Part shown: in pieces, positions 16,931 to 26,854 of the stretch | How positions within the stretch are numbered: the stretch's first letter is position 1 | Layout: each line of letters begins with the position of its first letter | Assembly: GCA_019418225.1 (NCBI GenBank) | Contig: DYCF01000004.1 | Location: 91,621 to 155,620 of the forward strand | Length of the DNA: 64,000 bases | Source: Clostridiales bacterium | GTDB taxonomy: Bacteria > Bacillota > Clostridia > Lachnospirales > Cellulosilyticaceae | Direction: 5' to 3' | Notes under the pieces: generated by a model | Told to the model about the DNA's origin: nothing | Databases searched by the model: none | What the model saw: the letters and a program-made list of their open reading frames with translations, nothing else | Position numbers and translations under genes: made by a program

Positions 16931-17701
16931 CTACTGTGTATAAATCATTTTAACTGTCATGCCACCATCAATAACGAAATTGCTACCAGTTATGAAACTT
17001 GCCTCATCCCCTGTTAGATACATAACCGCATTTACAATGTCTTCCGGCATTCCTACACGTCCTACCAAATGTTGTGCATGATCGGCTTCTGTTAGTGCCG
17101 TAAACTTACGATACTTTTTCTTCTTATATTGTGAAACATCAATCCATCCTGGACTAATAGCATTCACTCGCACACGATGTGCTAAACTATTGGCTAAAGC
17201 ATGGGTGAGTGCTAAAAGTGCACCCTTCGATGCAGAATAAGCCTCTGTATGTGGCTCACTCATCAAAGCCCTTGTAGAGGAAACATTAATAATGCTACTG
17301 CCTTCTGGCATATGTGGTCCACAGTACTTTGCACATATAAAAGCACCTGCTACATTGACACGCATCACTTGGTCAAAGGCCTCAACACTACTTGTAAAAA
17401 GTGTATCAGAGGCTTCTCCTGTATTAATTGCTGCATTATTAATTAATATATCAATCTTGCCGTAGCGTTCAATGACCATCTGTACCATATCTTTCACAGA
17501 TTGTTCTGAGCTTACATCCGTTGGAATCATTAAACAGTCTCCACCAATTTCACAAATAGCAGCTTCTGTTTCTTTTCCAGCTTCCTCGTCAACTTCTGCA
17601 ATAATGACACTCGCACTTCGTCTTGCATACTCTACAGCAATACAGTGTCCTATACCTTGCCCACTGCCTGTAATTACAACAACTTTCCCTTTAAAGTCCA
17701 T
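16931..17701 (-). CDS. Short-chain dehydrogenase/reductase (SDR)
   Basis: 256 residues from the ATG at 17701, which follows AGGAGG; an upstream in-frame ATG has no ribosome site. Classical SDR features: cofactor loop TGSGQGIG (about 10-17), NNAAIN, catalytic serine in NVSST and the YSASK pair. The acidic residue after beta-2 (IIAEVDEEAG) favours NAD over NADP. The C-terminal SPGWIDVSQ and SNFVIDGGMTV are typical. The substrate is unknown. First gene of a likely three-gene unit. Confidence 0.9.
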   Translation of the reverse strand: MDFKGKVVVITGSGQGIGHCIAVEYARRSASVIIAEVDEEAGKETEAAICEIGGDCLMIPTDVSSEQSVKDMVQMVIERYGKIDILINNAAINTGEASDTLFTSSVEAFDQVMRVNVAGAFICAKYCGPHMPEGSSIINVSSTRALMSEPHTEAYSASKGALLALTHALANSLAHRVRVNAISPGWIDVSQYKKKKYRKFTALTEADHAQHLVGRVGMPEDIVNAVMYLTGDEASFITGSNFVIDGGMTVKMIYTQ

Positions 17702-17864
17702 AAGCTTCCTCCTTTTGCTATGATGCACCTCAACTTTAGTATCTTTTATTATAACAAATAATCTAAAAGACGTATACTCCTTATAGCGTTTATCCTTAAA
17801 AAATCACATTTTTTGTCATAATAACGTTGCGATTTTATATTTTGTCTTATTTTAGCATAAAATC

Positions 17865-17894
17865 AAGGGATGTTACGTTGATGTAACATCCCTT
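17865..17894 (-). terminator. Terminator after the M16 peptidase gene
   Basis: A 12-bp perfect stem (17865-17876 with 17883-17894, arm AAGGGATGTTAC) with a 6-base loop. T-rich sequence follows in both directions. It starts 12 bases past the peptidase stop codon. Confidence 0.8.
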
Positions 17895-17905
17895 TTTATT
17901 ACCTA

Positions 17906-20809
17906 TTAAATAGTTGTAAACTCTGTAAATAAATCTTTTGCTTCATCAACCTTTTGTGGACTACCAAAAACGCAGTACATATTTTGCTCAAGGCAAGCTT
18001 TAAGCATTGGTGCAAAGCTACGTAAAGTTTCATTGGTTGTAGCAAATAACTCATCTCGTGATGCTTGCTGTTCTTCTTGTTTAACACCTACTAAATGATA
18101 TACTTGAGCTGTTTTACCCTCTGACGCTGGTGTATATGGAAAGTCTAACTGGCTAATTGTACCTATAAGATATTGTACAAGCTCACGTTCAGATAAATTA
18201 ATATTTGCCACATAGTCTACTACTTCTTTATAAATTGTCAAGGTCTCCTTGATATTAGGGTCGCGATAAGAAGCAAAGAACATGTTGCCACTTCTTCTGA
18301 AGTCACAGAAGCAACCATATGCACCATTTTGAACACGTACACGACTCCATAAATAATCCATCGATAAAATTGACTTAAGCATCATAAGTCCACCATTATA
18401 ATTATAGCCGGCTTCTTTAAAGTTATACCCTGTTGCCACATAATTTACTTGACTTGGATAAATTAAGGCTTCTTTTTCTTCACTTACTTCAAATTTCATT
18501 TGGAGTGGACTATAATCTGCTTCTTGCATGCCGTATAAGCCTTGTGTGATTTCTTCTGTAACAGTCTGTGTTAAATCCTCATCTACTGTCACGCCCACTA
18601 CAATACGCTTTTTATTATTAAGGTACGCATATGCTGTCTTAAGCCCTGCAATTGTTTCTTCTTTACGATTTTCCCAATCTTTTTCAATTTCACATACGAA
18701 ATGATAGAAAGTAAGTCCTTTTGTTTTTTCTTCAAAGGCTTCTGCACTTGATAAATGTGAAAGTAATCTGCCATAAGCTACACGATGACCATCTCCACTA
18801 ATTGAGGATTCCATAAGTGCTTTCATTTCACGAATAATTTCTAAAAGACGCTCACCATTGTCAAATTGTGTATTCGTTATAATTTCACGCATAATTGCAA
18901 CTTGTTCTTTGATATGCTCCACAAGCGCTTTAGATTGAATTTGGAATACAGGTAGATATTTGTTGTGAGACCTTAAATCATTTAGTCCTTGAATAGCAAA
19001 TGAAATACTTCCTAAGTTCTCATCAATCACATGTGAAAGATCCTCATACTTATAGTTCTTTGTATCTAACTTACTAAGCATTCCTACAATCATACCAAGA
19101 TATGGCATATACTTATCTTCAATGCCCTCTAATTTAATATGCCAGTTAATATAAGCTATTTTATTTGTAAAAACAGGTGTTACAATAAACTGCGTACCGT
19201 CTTTTTCCATTGTGTGATAGCGTGGATAGGTACTTTCACGTCTTAAATCTTCTTTTTTAAGAAGCGGAATACAACTTAATGTCTCAGGTGGGTCCACCTG
19301 TGCCTGGAAGTCATTAAAGCTTTTTGTTTGTGCAACTAATACTTGGATTTCCTCCTCTGATAGGCTTTTCTTATATTCTGCAAGAATTTGTGTTACCTTT
19401 TCATCCTGTTCTTTTTCAAGTCCAACCTTAGGATATAAAATAACTCTTGCTGCATGTGAATTACCAAGTAAATATTTCTTAATAAGTCCTTCAAAATAAC
19501 CTGAATAAGCCTTTGCCTTAATATTTCCGATTTCTTCTTCATATTTTAAGTAAGTATATGGTGAAGCATCATATACCCAACTCTTAAGCGCTGCTAAACC
19601 ATAAAATAACCCTTTAGAATAACCGCTTGAATCACTTTCACGAAGTTCAAACTCTTTAACTTGAAGTGCACCTTTTAGAAGTGCTTCTGGAATACCTTCA
19701 TTTGCAATTCTTGCCAGTTCATTTTGAATCACTTCATAAAAACGCTCTTTCTTATCTTCTTTTGCATTTTTAGCAACGATTGTAAAGATTGGCTGTCTTA
19801 AATGTGTTTGGAAAGCACCATAAACATCTTCACCGATACCCTCGGCGATTAAGGCTTTCTTAAGAGGTGACGCTGGTGTATCTAAAAGTATATACTCTAA
19901 AATAGACATAGCTAACATCAGCTCTCGATCTGTAGCTTCACCTACCACCATGTTATAAGATAAGAAAAGTCCATTTTCTTTATCTTCAGCAGCTGAGTAA
20001 TAACTATGTTTTTCAATTTCCTCATTAAAAGCTGATTGTACTTTAATCTGACTATCAATTGGTGCATAATCAAATTTTGATAAATATTCATTATCAATAT
20101 AAGTAAGTGTCTCATTCACATCAATATTTCCATAAATACAAATATAACTATTTGATGGATGATAATATCTGCGATGGAAATCTAAGAATTCCTCATAACT
20201 TAAGTCTGGAATACAGCTTGGTGCACCACCTGATTCATTTTTATAAGTTGTATCTGGGAAAAGTGTTTCTTTGATATAACGGAAGCCAATTTCTTCTTGT
20301 GAAGAAAAGGCACCTTTCATCTCATTGTAAACAACACCTTTATAAACAATAGGGTCTTCTGGATTTTCTAAATGATAACGCCATCCTTCTTGCATAAGAA
20401 TTTCTTTTTTGTCATAAATTTTAGGGAAAAAGACTGCATCTAAATATACATCCATTAAGTTATGGAAGTCTTTATCATTTTGACTTGAAATTGGATAAAG
20501 TGTTTTATCAGGATAAGTCATTGCGTTTAAATAAGTGTTAAGTGAACCTTTTGCAAGTTCTACGAATGGGTCCTTTAATGGATATTTCTTAGAACCACAT
20601 AATACAGAGTGTTCAATAATATGGGCAACCCCTGTACTATTTGATGGTGGTGTTCTAAATCCAATACAAAAGCTTTTGTGTGCGTCATCATTTGGGATAA
20701 TGAGTAATTTCGCTTTTGTTTTTTCATGTATATAAATATCAGCTTCGCTGTCTATTTCTTTAATATATTGTTGTTCTTGTAATGTATAACCTTTTACTGG
20801 ATAAGCCAC
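17906..20809 (-). CDS. M16C (PreP-like) insulinase-family zinc peptidase
   Basis: 967 residues, the full length of the M16C family. The inverted zinc motif HIIEH is at 63-67, with the third ligand probably E163 in YNEMKGAFSS. The two-half clamshell structure degrades peptides inside its chamber. No signal peptide, so cytosolic. It starts with GTG at 20809 behind GGAGGGG. It stands alone, with a terminator below and a 489-base gap above. Role in peptide turnover is from family knowledge. Confidence 0.93.
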   Translation of the reverse strand: MAYPVKGYTLQEQQYIKEIDSEADIYIHEKTKAKLLIIPNDDAHKSFCIGFRTPPSNSTGVAHIIEHSVLCGSKKYPLKDPFVELAKGSLNTYLNAMTYPDKTLYPISSQNDKDFHNLMDVYLDAVFFPKIYDKKEILMQEGWRYHLENPEDPIVYKGVVYNEMKGAFSSQEEIGFRYIKETLFPDTTYKNESGGAPSCIPDLSYEEFLDFHRRYYHPSNSYICIYGNIDVNETLTYIDNEYLSKFDYAPIDSQIKVQSAFNEEIEKHSYYSAAEDKENGLFLSYNMVVGEATDRELMLAMSILEYILLDTPASPLKKALIAEGIGEDVYGAFQTHLRQPIFTIVAKNAKEDKKERFYEVIQNELARIANEGIPEALLKGALQVKEFELRESDSSGYSKGLFYGLAALKSWVYDASPYTYLKYEEEIGNIKAKAYSGYFEGLIKKYLLGNSHAARVILYPKVGLEKEQDEKVTQILAEYKKSLSEEEIQVLVAQTKSFNDFQAQVDPPETLSCIPLLKKEDLRRESTYPRYHTMEKDGTQFIVTPVFTNKIAYINWHIKLEGIEDKYMPYLGMIVGMLSKLDTKNYKYEDLSHVIDENLGSISFAIQGLNDLRSHNKYLPVFQIQSKALVEHIKEQVAIMREIITNTQFDNGERLLEIIREMKALMESSISGDGHRVAYGRLLSHLSSAEAFEEKTKGLTFYHFVCEIEKDWENRKEETIAGLKTAYAYLNNKKRIVVGVTVDEDLTQTVTEEITQGLYGMQEADYSPLQMKFEVSEEKEALIYPSQVNYVATGYNFKEAGYNYNGGLMMLKSILSMDYLWSRVRVQNGAYGCFCDFRRSGNMFFASYRDPNIKETLTIYKEVVDYVANINLSERELVQYLIGTISQLDFPYTPASEGKTAQVYHLVGVKQEEQQASRDELFATTNETLRSFAPMLKACLEQNMYCVFGSPQKVDEAKDLFTEFTTI

Positions 20810-21079
20810 AGCTTCCCCTCCTATTTCATTTTATTATTTTAATCATTAGTACAATTATAATCTTTGACCTTATTTTTGTCTACTTAACAAATACCTCCTT
20901 TATTCTAGTCCTTTTTCTTTGCCGTCTATTTAACTGTTTGCTACCGTATTTATTATTAACGTGCACTATGCCTTAAATTATATTTATTCATATTACAAGG
21001 ATTTAAGACGCAATTTGTACAAGAAGCTCCTTAAAATAGCACTGTATTTTATAATTAGTATGCCTATGTAAGCAAAAAA
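20810..21079. other. Non-coding stretch upstream of the M16 peptidase gene
   Basis: A+T-rich sequence with no convincing gene; the open frames here are short and lack ribosome sites. It should contain the peptidase promoter, but I could not pick a clear -35/-10 pair. Confidence 0.5.
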
Positions 21080-21105
21080 AAATAACACTATAAATAGTGT
21101 TATTT
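21080..21105 (-). terminator. Palindrome copy A, terminator-like with a U tract
   Basis: A palindrome with arms AATAACACTAT/ATAGTGTTATT. On the minus strand nine U residues follow, so it makes a good intrinsic terminator. The same 22-bp core recurs at 21277-21298, 170 bases away. Confidence 0.7.
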
Positions 21106-21276
21106 CAGGCTGTAGACAATTAACTTTTCCATAGTATTTTACTAGTCTAGAAATAGAAAACAGAGGTAAAAATGGACCTAAACTGCTCTTTTTACCCCTA
21201 TTTTAATAGATTTTCTTGAATAATCCTCACTTAATTTGTGAGTTTATTTTGGGAAAATTCATTTGTCAACAATCTG

Positions 21277-21298
21277 ATAACACTATAAATAGTGTTAT
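21277..21298 (-). repeat. Palindrome copy B, directly after the coiled-coil gene stop
   Basis: Same core palindrome as 21080-21105, ending where the stop codon of the coiled-coil gene begins. It lacks a U tract on the minus strand, so alone it should terminate poorly. The 171 bases between the copies hold two further small stems (CTCAC/GTGAG and GGTAAAAA/TTTTTACC) and no gene. Confidence 0.65.
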
Positions 21299-21841
21299 TT
21301 AATCCTGCTGCTCATTAATTTGATTAGCCATCTGTTTAAGTTCTTGGCGATTATCATATAGATTTCTTAAAGTTCCTGTGATATCATATTCAAAGTTCTG
21401 CATATCTTGATGCACAGACTCAAGTGCTTCCTTAAGCTGTTTTTCTGCACTTTTAAAAAGGTCTTCTGCATAATCTACAGCTCCCATATGAATCTGTCTC
21501 GCATCTTCCTGGGCTGTCTCAATAATATTTTGTGCCTTTTCTCTTGCATACTGGGTAATTTCATGCTGATCAATTAAACTGGCTAATTTTTCATTAGCCT
21601 CCTCTAGAATAAGACGTGCCTCATTTTGTGCATCACCTAAAATCTTATTGCGCTCCTCAAGAATACGCTCTGATTGATAAACCTCAGTTGGGAGCTTTAA
21701 TCTAATGTCATTTATAATCTCAAGTACTTGCTGCTTATCTACAGAAATCTTACCTGAAAGAAATCCTGTCTTTCCATCTTCTATTAATTCATCAAGCTGA
21801 TCTAATAACATGACGATTTCGCCGCATCTTGCATTTTCCAC
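21299..21841 (-). CDS. Coiled-coil protein, ATP synthase B/DivIVA-like
   Basis: 180 residues, starting at GTG 21841 with AAGGGG upstream. From about residue 50 to 175 it is rich in E, Q, K, A and R with heptad spacing, predicting a long coiled coil. No membrane helix. The gene sits 5 bases after coaD, an arrangement I recall from other clostridia, where the product is annotated as an ATPase-like or hypothetical protein. Function is unknown; a role in division or envelope organisation would be a guess. Confidence 0.8.
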   Translation of the reverse strand: MENARCGEIVMLLDQLDELIEDGKTGFLSGKISVDKQQVLEIINDIRLKLPTEVYQSERILEERNKILGDAQNEARLILEEANEKLASLIDQHEITQYAREKAQNIIETAQEDARQIHMGAVDYAEDLFKSAEKQLKEALESVHQDMQNFEYDITGTLRNLYDNRQELKQMANQINEQQD

Positions 21842-21846
21842 TTTAA

Positions 21847-22332
21847 TTACCCCTTATCCCATTTATTTTTTAACTGTTCTTCGACGTAAGTTGGTACAAT
21901 TCCATGAGGGAGTCTCTTATATAAAGAAAGTTCTCTCACACTACTTGAACTCACACACTGATGTTCAGGTGCAGTCATTAAAAAAATGGTTTCTACGCTT
22001 GGCATTAACTTTTTATTTATCTGTGCTAGCTGCATTTCTGCTGCTAAGTCTGCACCATTACGTAGGCCTCTAATAATTAAGTTGGTATTTTTCTGCATGG
22101 CATAGTCTACAAGCAGACCTGAGAAACTATCTATCTCTACATTATTTAAATGACTTGTCACAGCACTTAACATTTCTTTTCTCTCATCTACCGAAAATAA
22201 ACCATTTCCTTTTTGATAGTTGTATAATACAGCCACAATTAAGTGATCTACTTGAGTAGCTGCACGTTCTATAATATCTAAATGACCACAAGTAACTGGG
22301 TCAAAACTACCTGGATAAATTCCTACCTTCAC
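21847..22332 (-). CDS. coaD: Phosphopantetheine adenylyltransferase
   Basis: 161 residues, the family's length. It makes dephospho-CoA from 4'-phosphopantetheine and ATP. The nucleotidyltransferase motif GSFDPVTCGHLDII carries the T/HxxH-type site, and the C-terminal motif VSSSSVREL is present. Starts at GTG 22332 after GAGAGG. Lies 4 bases after rsmD, as is common in Firmicutes. Confidence 0.96.
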   Translation of the reverse strand: MKVGIYPGSFDPVTCGHLDIIERAATQVDHLIVAVLYNYQKGNGLFSVDERKEMLSAVTSHLNNVEIDSFSGLLVDYAMQKNTNLIIRGLRNGADLAAEMQLAQINKKLMPSVETIFLMTAPEHQCVSSSSVRELSLYKRLPHGIVPTYVEEQLKNKWDKG

Positions 22333-22336
22333 TGTT

Positions 22337-22879
22337 TTATCCTCTCTTTAAAAAGCTCAGCACAGTTGTGCGATAATTCTTTTCTTTCCATAATACCAAA
22401 TCTTGAGGGTATTTTACAATACTATTTGTACCACCTTCTAAAATAATATATCCCTCTTCACTTAACAAATCACAATCCACGATATTTTGAAGTACATCGC
22501 CAATTGTTTCTAATGCATAAGGTGGGTCCATAAAAATAATATCAAACTTTTGACCTTTAAGCTGATTAATAGCTGCATTTACATCACAGGCATAAATTTT
22601 AGCTTCATTTATAAGTCTTGTCTTTTCCAAATTTTCACGAATACATTTTAAAGCTTTTTCATCTCTTTCTACAAGTACAGCCATTTCAGCACCACGACTA
22701 AGGCTTTCAATGGCCATAGCACCACTCCCACTAAATAAGTCTAAGAAACGACACTGTGGAATATCAAAAGCAATCATATTAAAAATAGTTTCCTTAATAC
22801 GATCTGTCGTAGGGCGTGTTCCCATTCCCTCCGGCGCCACTAAATTTGTTCCTCTACACTTACCACTAATTACTCTCAT
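22337..22879 (-). CDS. rsmD: 16S rRNA (guanine966-N2)-methyltransferase
   Basis: 180 residues. SAM-binding motif LDLFSGSGAMAIES (about 44-57) and catalytic MDPPYA (motif IV). It methylates G966 in the 30S subunit. In an operon with coaD and the coiled-coil gene; recG lies 115 bases upstream. Confidence 0.95.
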   Translation of the reverse strand: MRVISGKCRGTNLVAPEGMGTRPTTDRIKETIFNMIAFDIPQCRFLDLFSGSGAMAIESLSRGAEMAVLVERDEKALKCIRENLEKTRLINEAKIYACDVNAAINQLKGQKFDIIFMDPPYALETIGDVLQNIVDCDLLSEEGYIILEGGTNSIVKYPQDLVLWKEKNYRTTVLSFLKRG

Positions 22880-22994
22880 ACATAAGCCTCCTCATTCTAG
22901 TACCCTTCATTACTTACTAATACTCATTTATTACTTTAATTTTTCATTTTTAATTGCTTTCTACTTTATATTTTTCACTGCTTTTTCAAGGCTT

Positions 22995-25058
22995 CTATAG
23001 TGCATTATGCAGCGACTCTTGATTCAATCGCTCCTTCATTTCATCTAATAGCTGATTATTTTCTGAAAGGCTTAAAGATGGATCCATATCCAAAAGTAAT
23101 TTCACACACTTCTGAACTTCTTTTAAGACCTTAGCATCTGTATAAAGGTTAGCAATTTTCATTTCTGGCAACCCATGCTGTTTTGTCCCAAAGAATTCAC
23201 CAGGTCCACGTAGCTTAAGGTCTGTTTCAGCAATCACAAAGCCATCTGTACTTTCTTCCATAATCTGAAGACGTTTCTTTGTTACCTTACTTTTTGAATC
23301 ACTTACTAAGATACAGTAAGACTGATGTTTTCCGCGTCCTACACGTCCTCTTAACTGGTGAAGCTGTGCTAGTCCAAAACGCTCTGCATTTTCAATTACA
23401 ATAATTGTGGCATTGGGTACATTAACCCCTACCTCTACAACTGTAGTTGAAACCAGTATTTTAATCTCACCACTTGCAAACTGATTCATAATCGCATTCT
23501 TTTCTTTAGGTTTCATTTTCCCATGTAAATAACCCATCGGAATATTGGGGAACTCTTCTGCTTGCAGCTGCGCCGTATATTCAATAACATTTTTAAGTTC
23601 ACTCATCTGTTCATTTTCTTCTACCATTGGACAAATAATATAACATTGTCTGCCTTCATGAATATGCTTTTCAATAAAACGATAAATTCTCTGATGGTAA
23701 TTAGAATCCACTGCATTCGTCTTGATAGGCTGACGTCCTGGTGGCAATTCATCAATAATAGAAATATCCATATCCCCATATAAAATAAGTGCTAATGTTC
23801 TTGGAATCGGCGTTGCTGTCATAACCATAACGTCTGGCACTGTCCCTTTTTCAGTCAGTTTAAGACGCTGTCTTACACCAAATCGGTGCTGCTCATCTGT
23901 AATTACAAGTCCTAAATTAGGCATCTCTACAGGATCTTCTATTAAAGCATGCGTTCCTACTAACACATGAAGTTCTCCTGCTTTAGCACGCGCAATTAAC
24001 TCTCTCTTTTGCTTAGCAGTTGTAGAACCTGTAATAAGCCCAACCTCTATGCCAAAAGGTGCCATAATCTCCTTTAAGAATTCATAATGCTGCACAACAA
24101 GAACTTCTGTAGGTGCCATAAGCGCCCCTTGATACCCATCCTTTACTGCAATAAACAAAGAAATAGCTGCAATAACTGTCTTACCTGAACCTACATCACC
24201 TTGTATCAGGCGGTTCATTGCATAAGGACTTTTCATATCTCCCACAATTTCTCGCATGACACGCTTTTGCGCACCTGTCAATTCAAAAGGTAAAGTCTCC
24301 ATAAAGGCACTTAACTCACCAGTAATCTTATGGGATACACCTAATAATTTTTTAGCAAAATCTGCCTTTAATTGATATAAAGAAAGTTGCAACATAAAAA
24401 GCTCTTCGAATACAAGTCTTTTACGTGCTGCAAAGAAACTTTCTGAATTGCTTGGGAAGTGTATTTGGTGAATTGCTTCTGCCTTTGAAACTAAATCATA
24501 TTGCCTACGAATATTTTCAGGAATTGGATCAACAATCTCCTCCTCCACAGCTTCTAAGCTCTGTAAAATTAGGCTACGAATAACCTTTTGAGAAAGCTTC
24601 TGTGTAGCTGCATAAATAGGTGTAATTTTAGCCACTTCACCTATTTTACTCGGATCCGCTACCTTCTGATATTCTGGAGAATCCATCTCCACCTTTCCAT
24701 ATTGTCTTTTGATTTTGCCATACATTAAATAACGTTCTCCTACGGAGAAATTATTTTTCATATAAGCTTGTCCATAGAATGTAACAAAAATACTTCCTGT
24801 GGCATCCTTAACACGGAAAGTTACTAAAATATGATTGCCCTTACGTGTTACTTGAGGCGTTGAAGCCACTACAACCAATATATTGATAGGTGTATCAAGT
24901 TCCATTTCTGCAAGGGGTGTGATTTTACGCCTATCTTCATATTCTCTTGGATAATGCTCTATCATGTTTTGTAGTGTAAAAATGCCGAGCTTATTAAGTT
25001 TACGCCCAACTTGTTCTCCTACACCCTTTAAATTGCTAATTGAATCTTTTAAATGCAT
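22995..25058 (-). CDS. recG: ATP-dependent DNA helicase RecG
   Basis: 687 residues from the ATG at 25058, preceded by GGAGGTGGCGT; an upstream GTG overlaps this site. An N-terminal wedge/OB domain is followed by helicase motif I (GDVGSGKT), motif II DEQH (in ITDEQHRFGVRQR), motif III (TATPIPRT) and motif VI (QLRGRVGRG). It remodels stalled replication forks and branched DNA. A terminator-like hairpin lies about 60 bases upstream, between fakA and recG. Confidence 0.97.
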   Translation of the reverse strand: MHLKDSISNLKGVGEQVGRKLNKLGIFTLQNMIEHYPREYEDRRKITPLAEMELDTPINILVVVASTPQVTRKGNHILVTFRVKDATGSIFVTFYGQAYMKNNFSVGERYLMYGKIKRQYGKVEMDSPEYQKVADPSKIGEVAKITPIYAATQKLSQKVIRSLILQSLEAVEEEIVDPIPENIRRQYDLVSKAEAIHQIHFPSNSESFFAARKRLVFEELFMLQLSLYQLKADFAKKLLGVSHKITGELSAFMETLPFELTGAQKRVMREIVGDMKSPYAMNRLIQGDVGSGKTVIAAISLFIAVKDGYQGALMAPTEVLVVQHYEFLKEIMAPFGIEVGLITGSTTAKQKRELIARAKAGELHVLVGTHALIEDPVEMPNLGLVITDEQHRFGVRQRLKLTEKGTVPDVMVMTATPIPRTLALILYGDMDISIIDELPPGRQPIKTNAVDSNYHQRIYRFIEKHIHEGRQCYIICPMVEENEQMSELKNVIEYTAQLQAEEFPNIPMGYLHGKMKPKEKNAIMNQFASGEIKILVSTTVVEVGVNVPNATIIVIENAERFGLAQLHQLRGRVGRGKHQSYCILVSDSKSKVTKKRLQIMEESTDGFVIAETDLKLRGPGEFFGTKQHGLPEMKIANLYTDAKVLKEVQKCVKLLLDMDPSLSLSENNQLLDEMKERLNQESLHNAL

Positions 25059-25110
25059 ACGCCACCTCCTCACTAATTTTTATCTATCAAAATAAATTTT
25101 ATAACTCACT

Positions 25111-25146
25111 AAAAAAGCCATTACACTAAAGTTTAGTGTAACAGCT
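25111..25146 (-). terminator. Terminator-like hairpin between fakA and recG
   Basis: On the minus-strand RNA, AGCTGTTACACTA pairs with TAGTGTAATGGCT through two G-U pairs, followed by six U. The two pairs would be mismatches on the plus strand, which argues for function on the minus strand. Confidence 0.75.
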
Positions 25147-25162
25147 CTTTTACAAGTTATTC

Positions 25163-26812
25163 TTATTCTGCAGAAATCATGAAGTAGTAAACTGGTTGAC
25201 CACCTGAATAAAGTTCTACGTCAGCATCTTCGAAAAGTGCCTCTGCCTCTTGTTTAAACTCTTCTGCTACCTCTTCTGTAATGTCTTCGCCATAGTAAAT
25301 TGTAATAACTTCAGCATCTTCTTTCATTGTTTTTAAAAGATCCTTGAAAGTTTCTTTTAAATCTTTTTTATGCACAAGGATTTTACCTTCAAGCATACCT
25401 AAGTATTCCCCTTCGACAATACTTTCACCATCTAAAGAAGTATCTCTTACTGCAATTGTAATTTGAGCTGTTTGAACTTCTTTGATTGCATCTTGCATAG
25501 CTTCTAATACTTCATCAATATTTTCATTTCCATCTTGAGCAATCATTGCTGAAATACCTTGTGGAATAGTTGTTGTTGCCACAACTTGAACATTAATATT
25601 TTCTTCAATAGCAGCTGCTTGTTGTGCTGCTAAAATAATATTTTTATTATTTGGAAGTACAACAACATTTTTTGCATGACAGTTTTTAACTGCTTCTAAA
25701 ATATCTTCTGTACTTGGATTCATTGTTTGACCACCTGTAATAACCTGATCTACACCAAGGCTAGACATAATTTCTGCAATGCCTTCACCTGCTGCTACAG
25801 ATACAAATCCGATTTCTTTTTGTGGTACTTCTTGTTTTGATGCTTCTTCTTCATTGAAGATTGAAGAATGCTGCTCACGCATATTCTCGATTTTTAAGTT
25901 ATGAAGTGCTCCGAATTCTAAAGCTTTTTGAAGTGCAAGCCCTGGATTATCTGTATGCACATGCACTTTTACATATTCTTCATCAGATACAACTACAATA
26001 CTATCCCCAATGCTTTCAAGATATGCTTTAAAGTCAGATTCTACATAATTAGCACCTGGATTTTTAGTTGCAATAAACTCTGTACAATAGCCAAAAGTAA
26101 TATCTTCTGTATTGAAGTTTTTAAGCGCACTAAAAGCTTCATTTGGTTTTGTTCTAACTGGTGCTTTGATTTCTATTTGAAGATCTTCGCTGATAACGCG
26201 TGCACCACCTTCTAAAATACAAAGCAACCCTTGTCCACCGGCATCTACTACACCAGCTTCTTTTAATACTGGCAGCATCTCTGGTGTTTTATGAAGTGTC
26301 TCATAACCATGCGCAAGTACTTTTTCAATAAAGACTTGGAGATCTGTTGTCTCAAGACTTACTTCTAAAGCTTTTGTTGCTACTTCTCTAGCTACTGTTA
26401 AAATAGTTCCTTCTTTTGGTTTCATAACTGCTTTATAAGCAGTATCTACACCTTTTTGGAAGGCATTTGCAAGGACTACTGTATCTACGATTTCACCTGC
26501 TTGCGTTGCCTCTGTGATTCCTTTTGAAAAACCACGGATAAGTTGTGAAAGGATAACACCCGAATTTCCACGTGCACCTCTTAATGAACCTGTCGCTGCT
26601 GCTTTAGCTACTGCTATCATATCATTACCATCTACAGCCTCTACCTCTTTAGCTGCTGCAAGAATTGTAAGTGACATATTTGTACCTGTATCACCATCTG
26701 GTACAGGGAATACGTTCATTTCATTGACCATTTGTTTTTTTTCATCTAAGAGCTGTGCACCTGCAATAAACATGGCCTGAAGCTTACTGGCTTCTATCTT
26801 TTCATATTTCAC
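25163..26812 (-). CDS. fakA: Fatty acid kinase ATP-binding subunit (DhaL domain, YloV/FakA)
   Basis: 549 residues. The N-terminal DhaL kinase domain shows the Mg-ATP aspartates in PVPDGDTGTNMSLT (about 37-50) and the GARGNSGVILSQL loop. A central region and a C-terminal EDD/FakA-type domain complete the family layout. FakA, with a FakB fatty-acid carrier encoded elsewhere, phosphorylates exogenous fatty acids for phospholipid synthesis. Starts at GTG 26812 behind GAGGAGG. Downstream of the asp23-like gene, the usual Firmicutes order. Confidence 0.93.
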   Translation of the reverse strand: MKYEKIEASKLQAMFIAGAQLLDEKKQMVNEMNVFPVPDGDTGTNMSLTILAAAKEVEAVDGNDMIAVAKAAATGSLRGARGNSGVILSQLIRGFSKGITEATQAGEIVDTVVLANAFQKGVDTAYKAVMKPKEGTILTVAREVATKALEVSLETTDLQVFIEKVLAHGYETLHKTPEMLPVLKEAGVVDAGGQGLLCILEGGARVISEDLQIEIKAPVRTKPNEAFSALKNFNTEDITFGYCTEFIATKNPGANYVESDFKAYLESIGDSIVVVSDEEYVKVHVHTDNPGLALQKALEFGALHNLKIENMREQHSSIFNEEEASKQEVPQKEIGFVSVAAGEGIAEIMSSLGVDQVITGGQTMNPSTEDILEAVKNCHAKNVVVLPNNKNIILAAQQAAAIEENINVQVVATTTIPQGISAMIAQDGNENIDEVLEAMQDAIKEVQTAQITIAVRDTSLDGESIVEGEYLGMLEGKILVHKKDLKETFKDLLKTMKEDAEVITIYYGEDITEEVAEEFKQEAEALFEDADVELYSGGQPVYYFMISAE

Positions 26813-26854
26813 TTTATTTACCTCCTCAAACCCAAAGGTTCTCTTCTACCGAAT

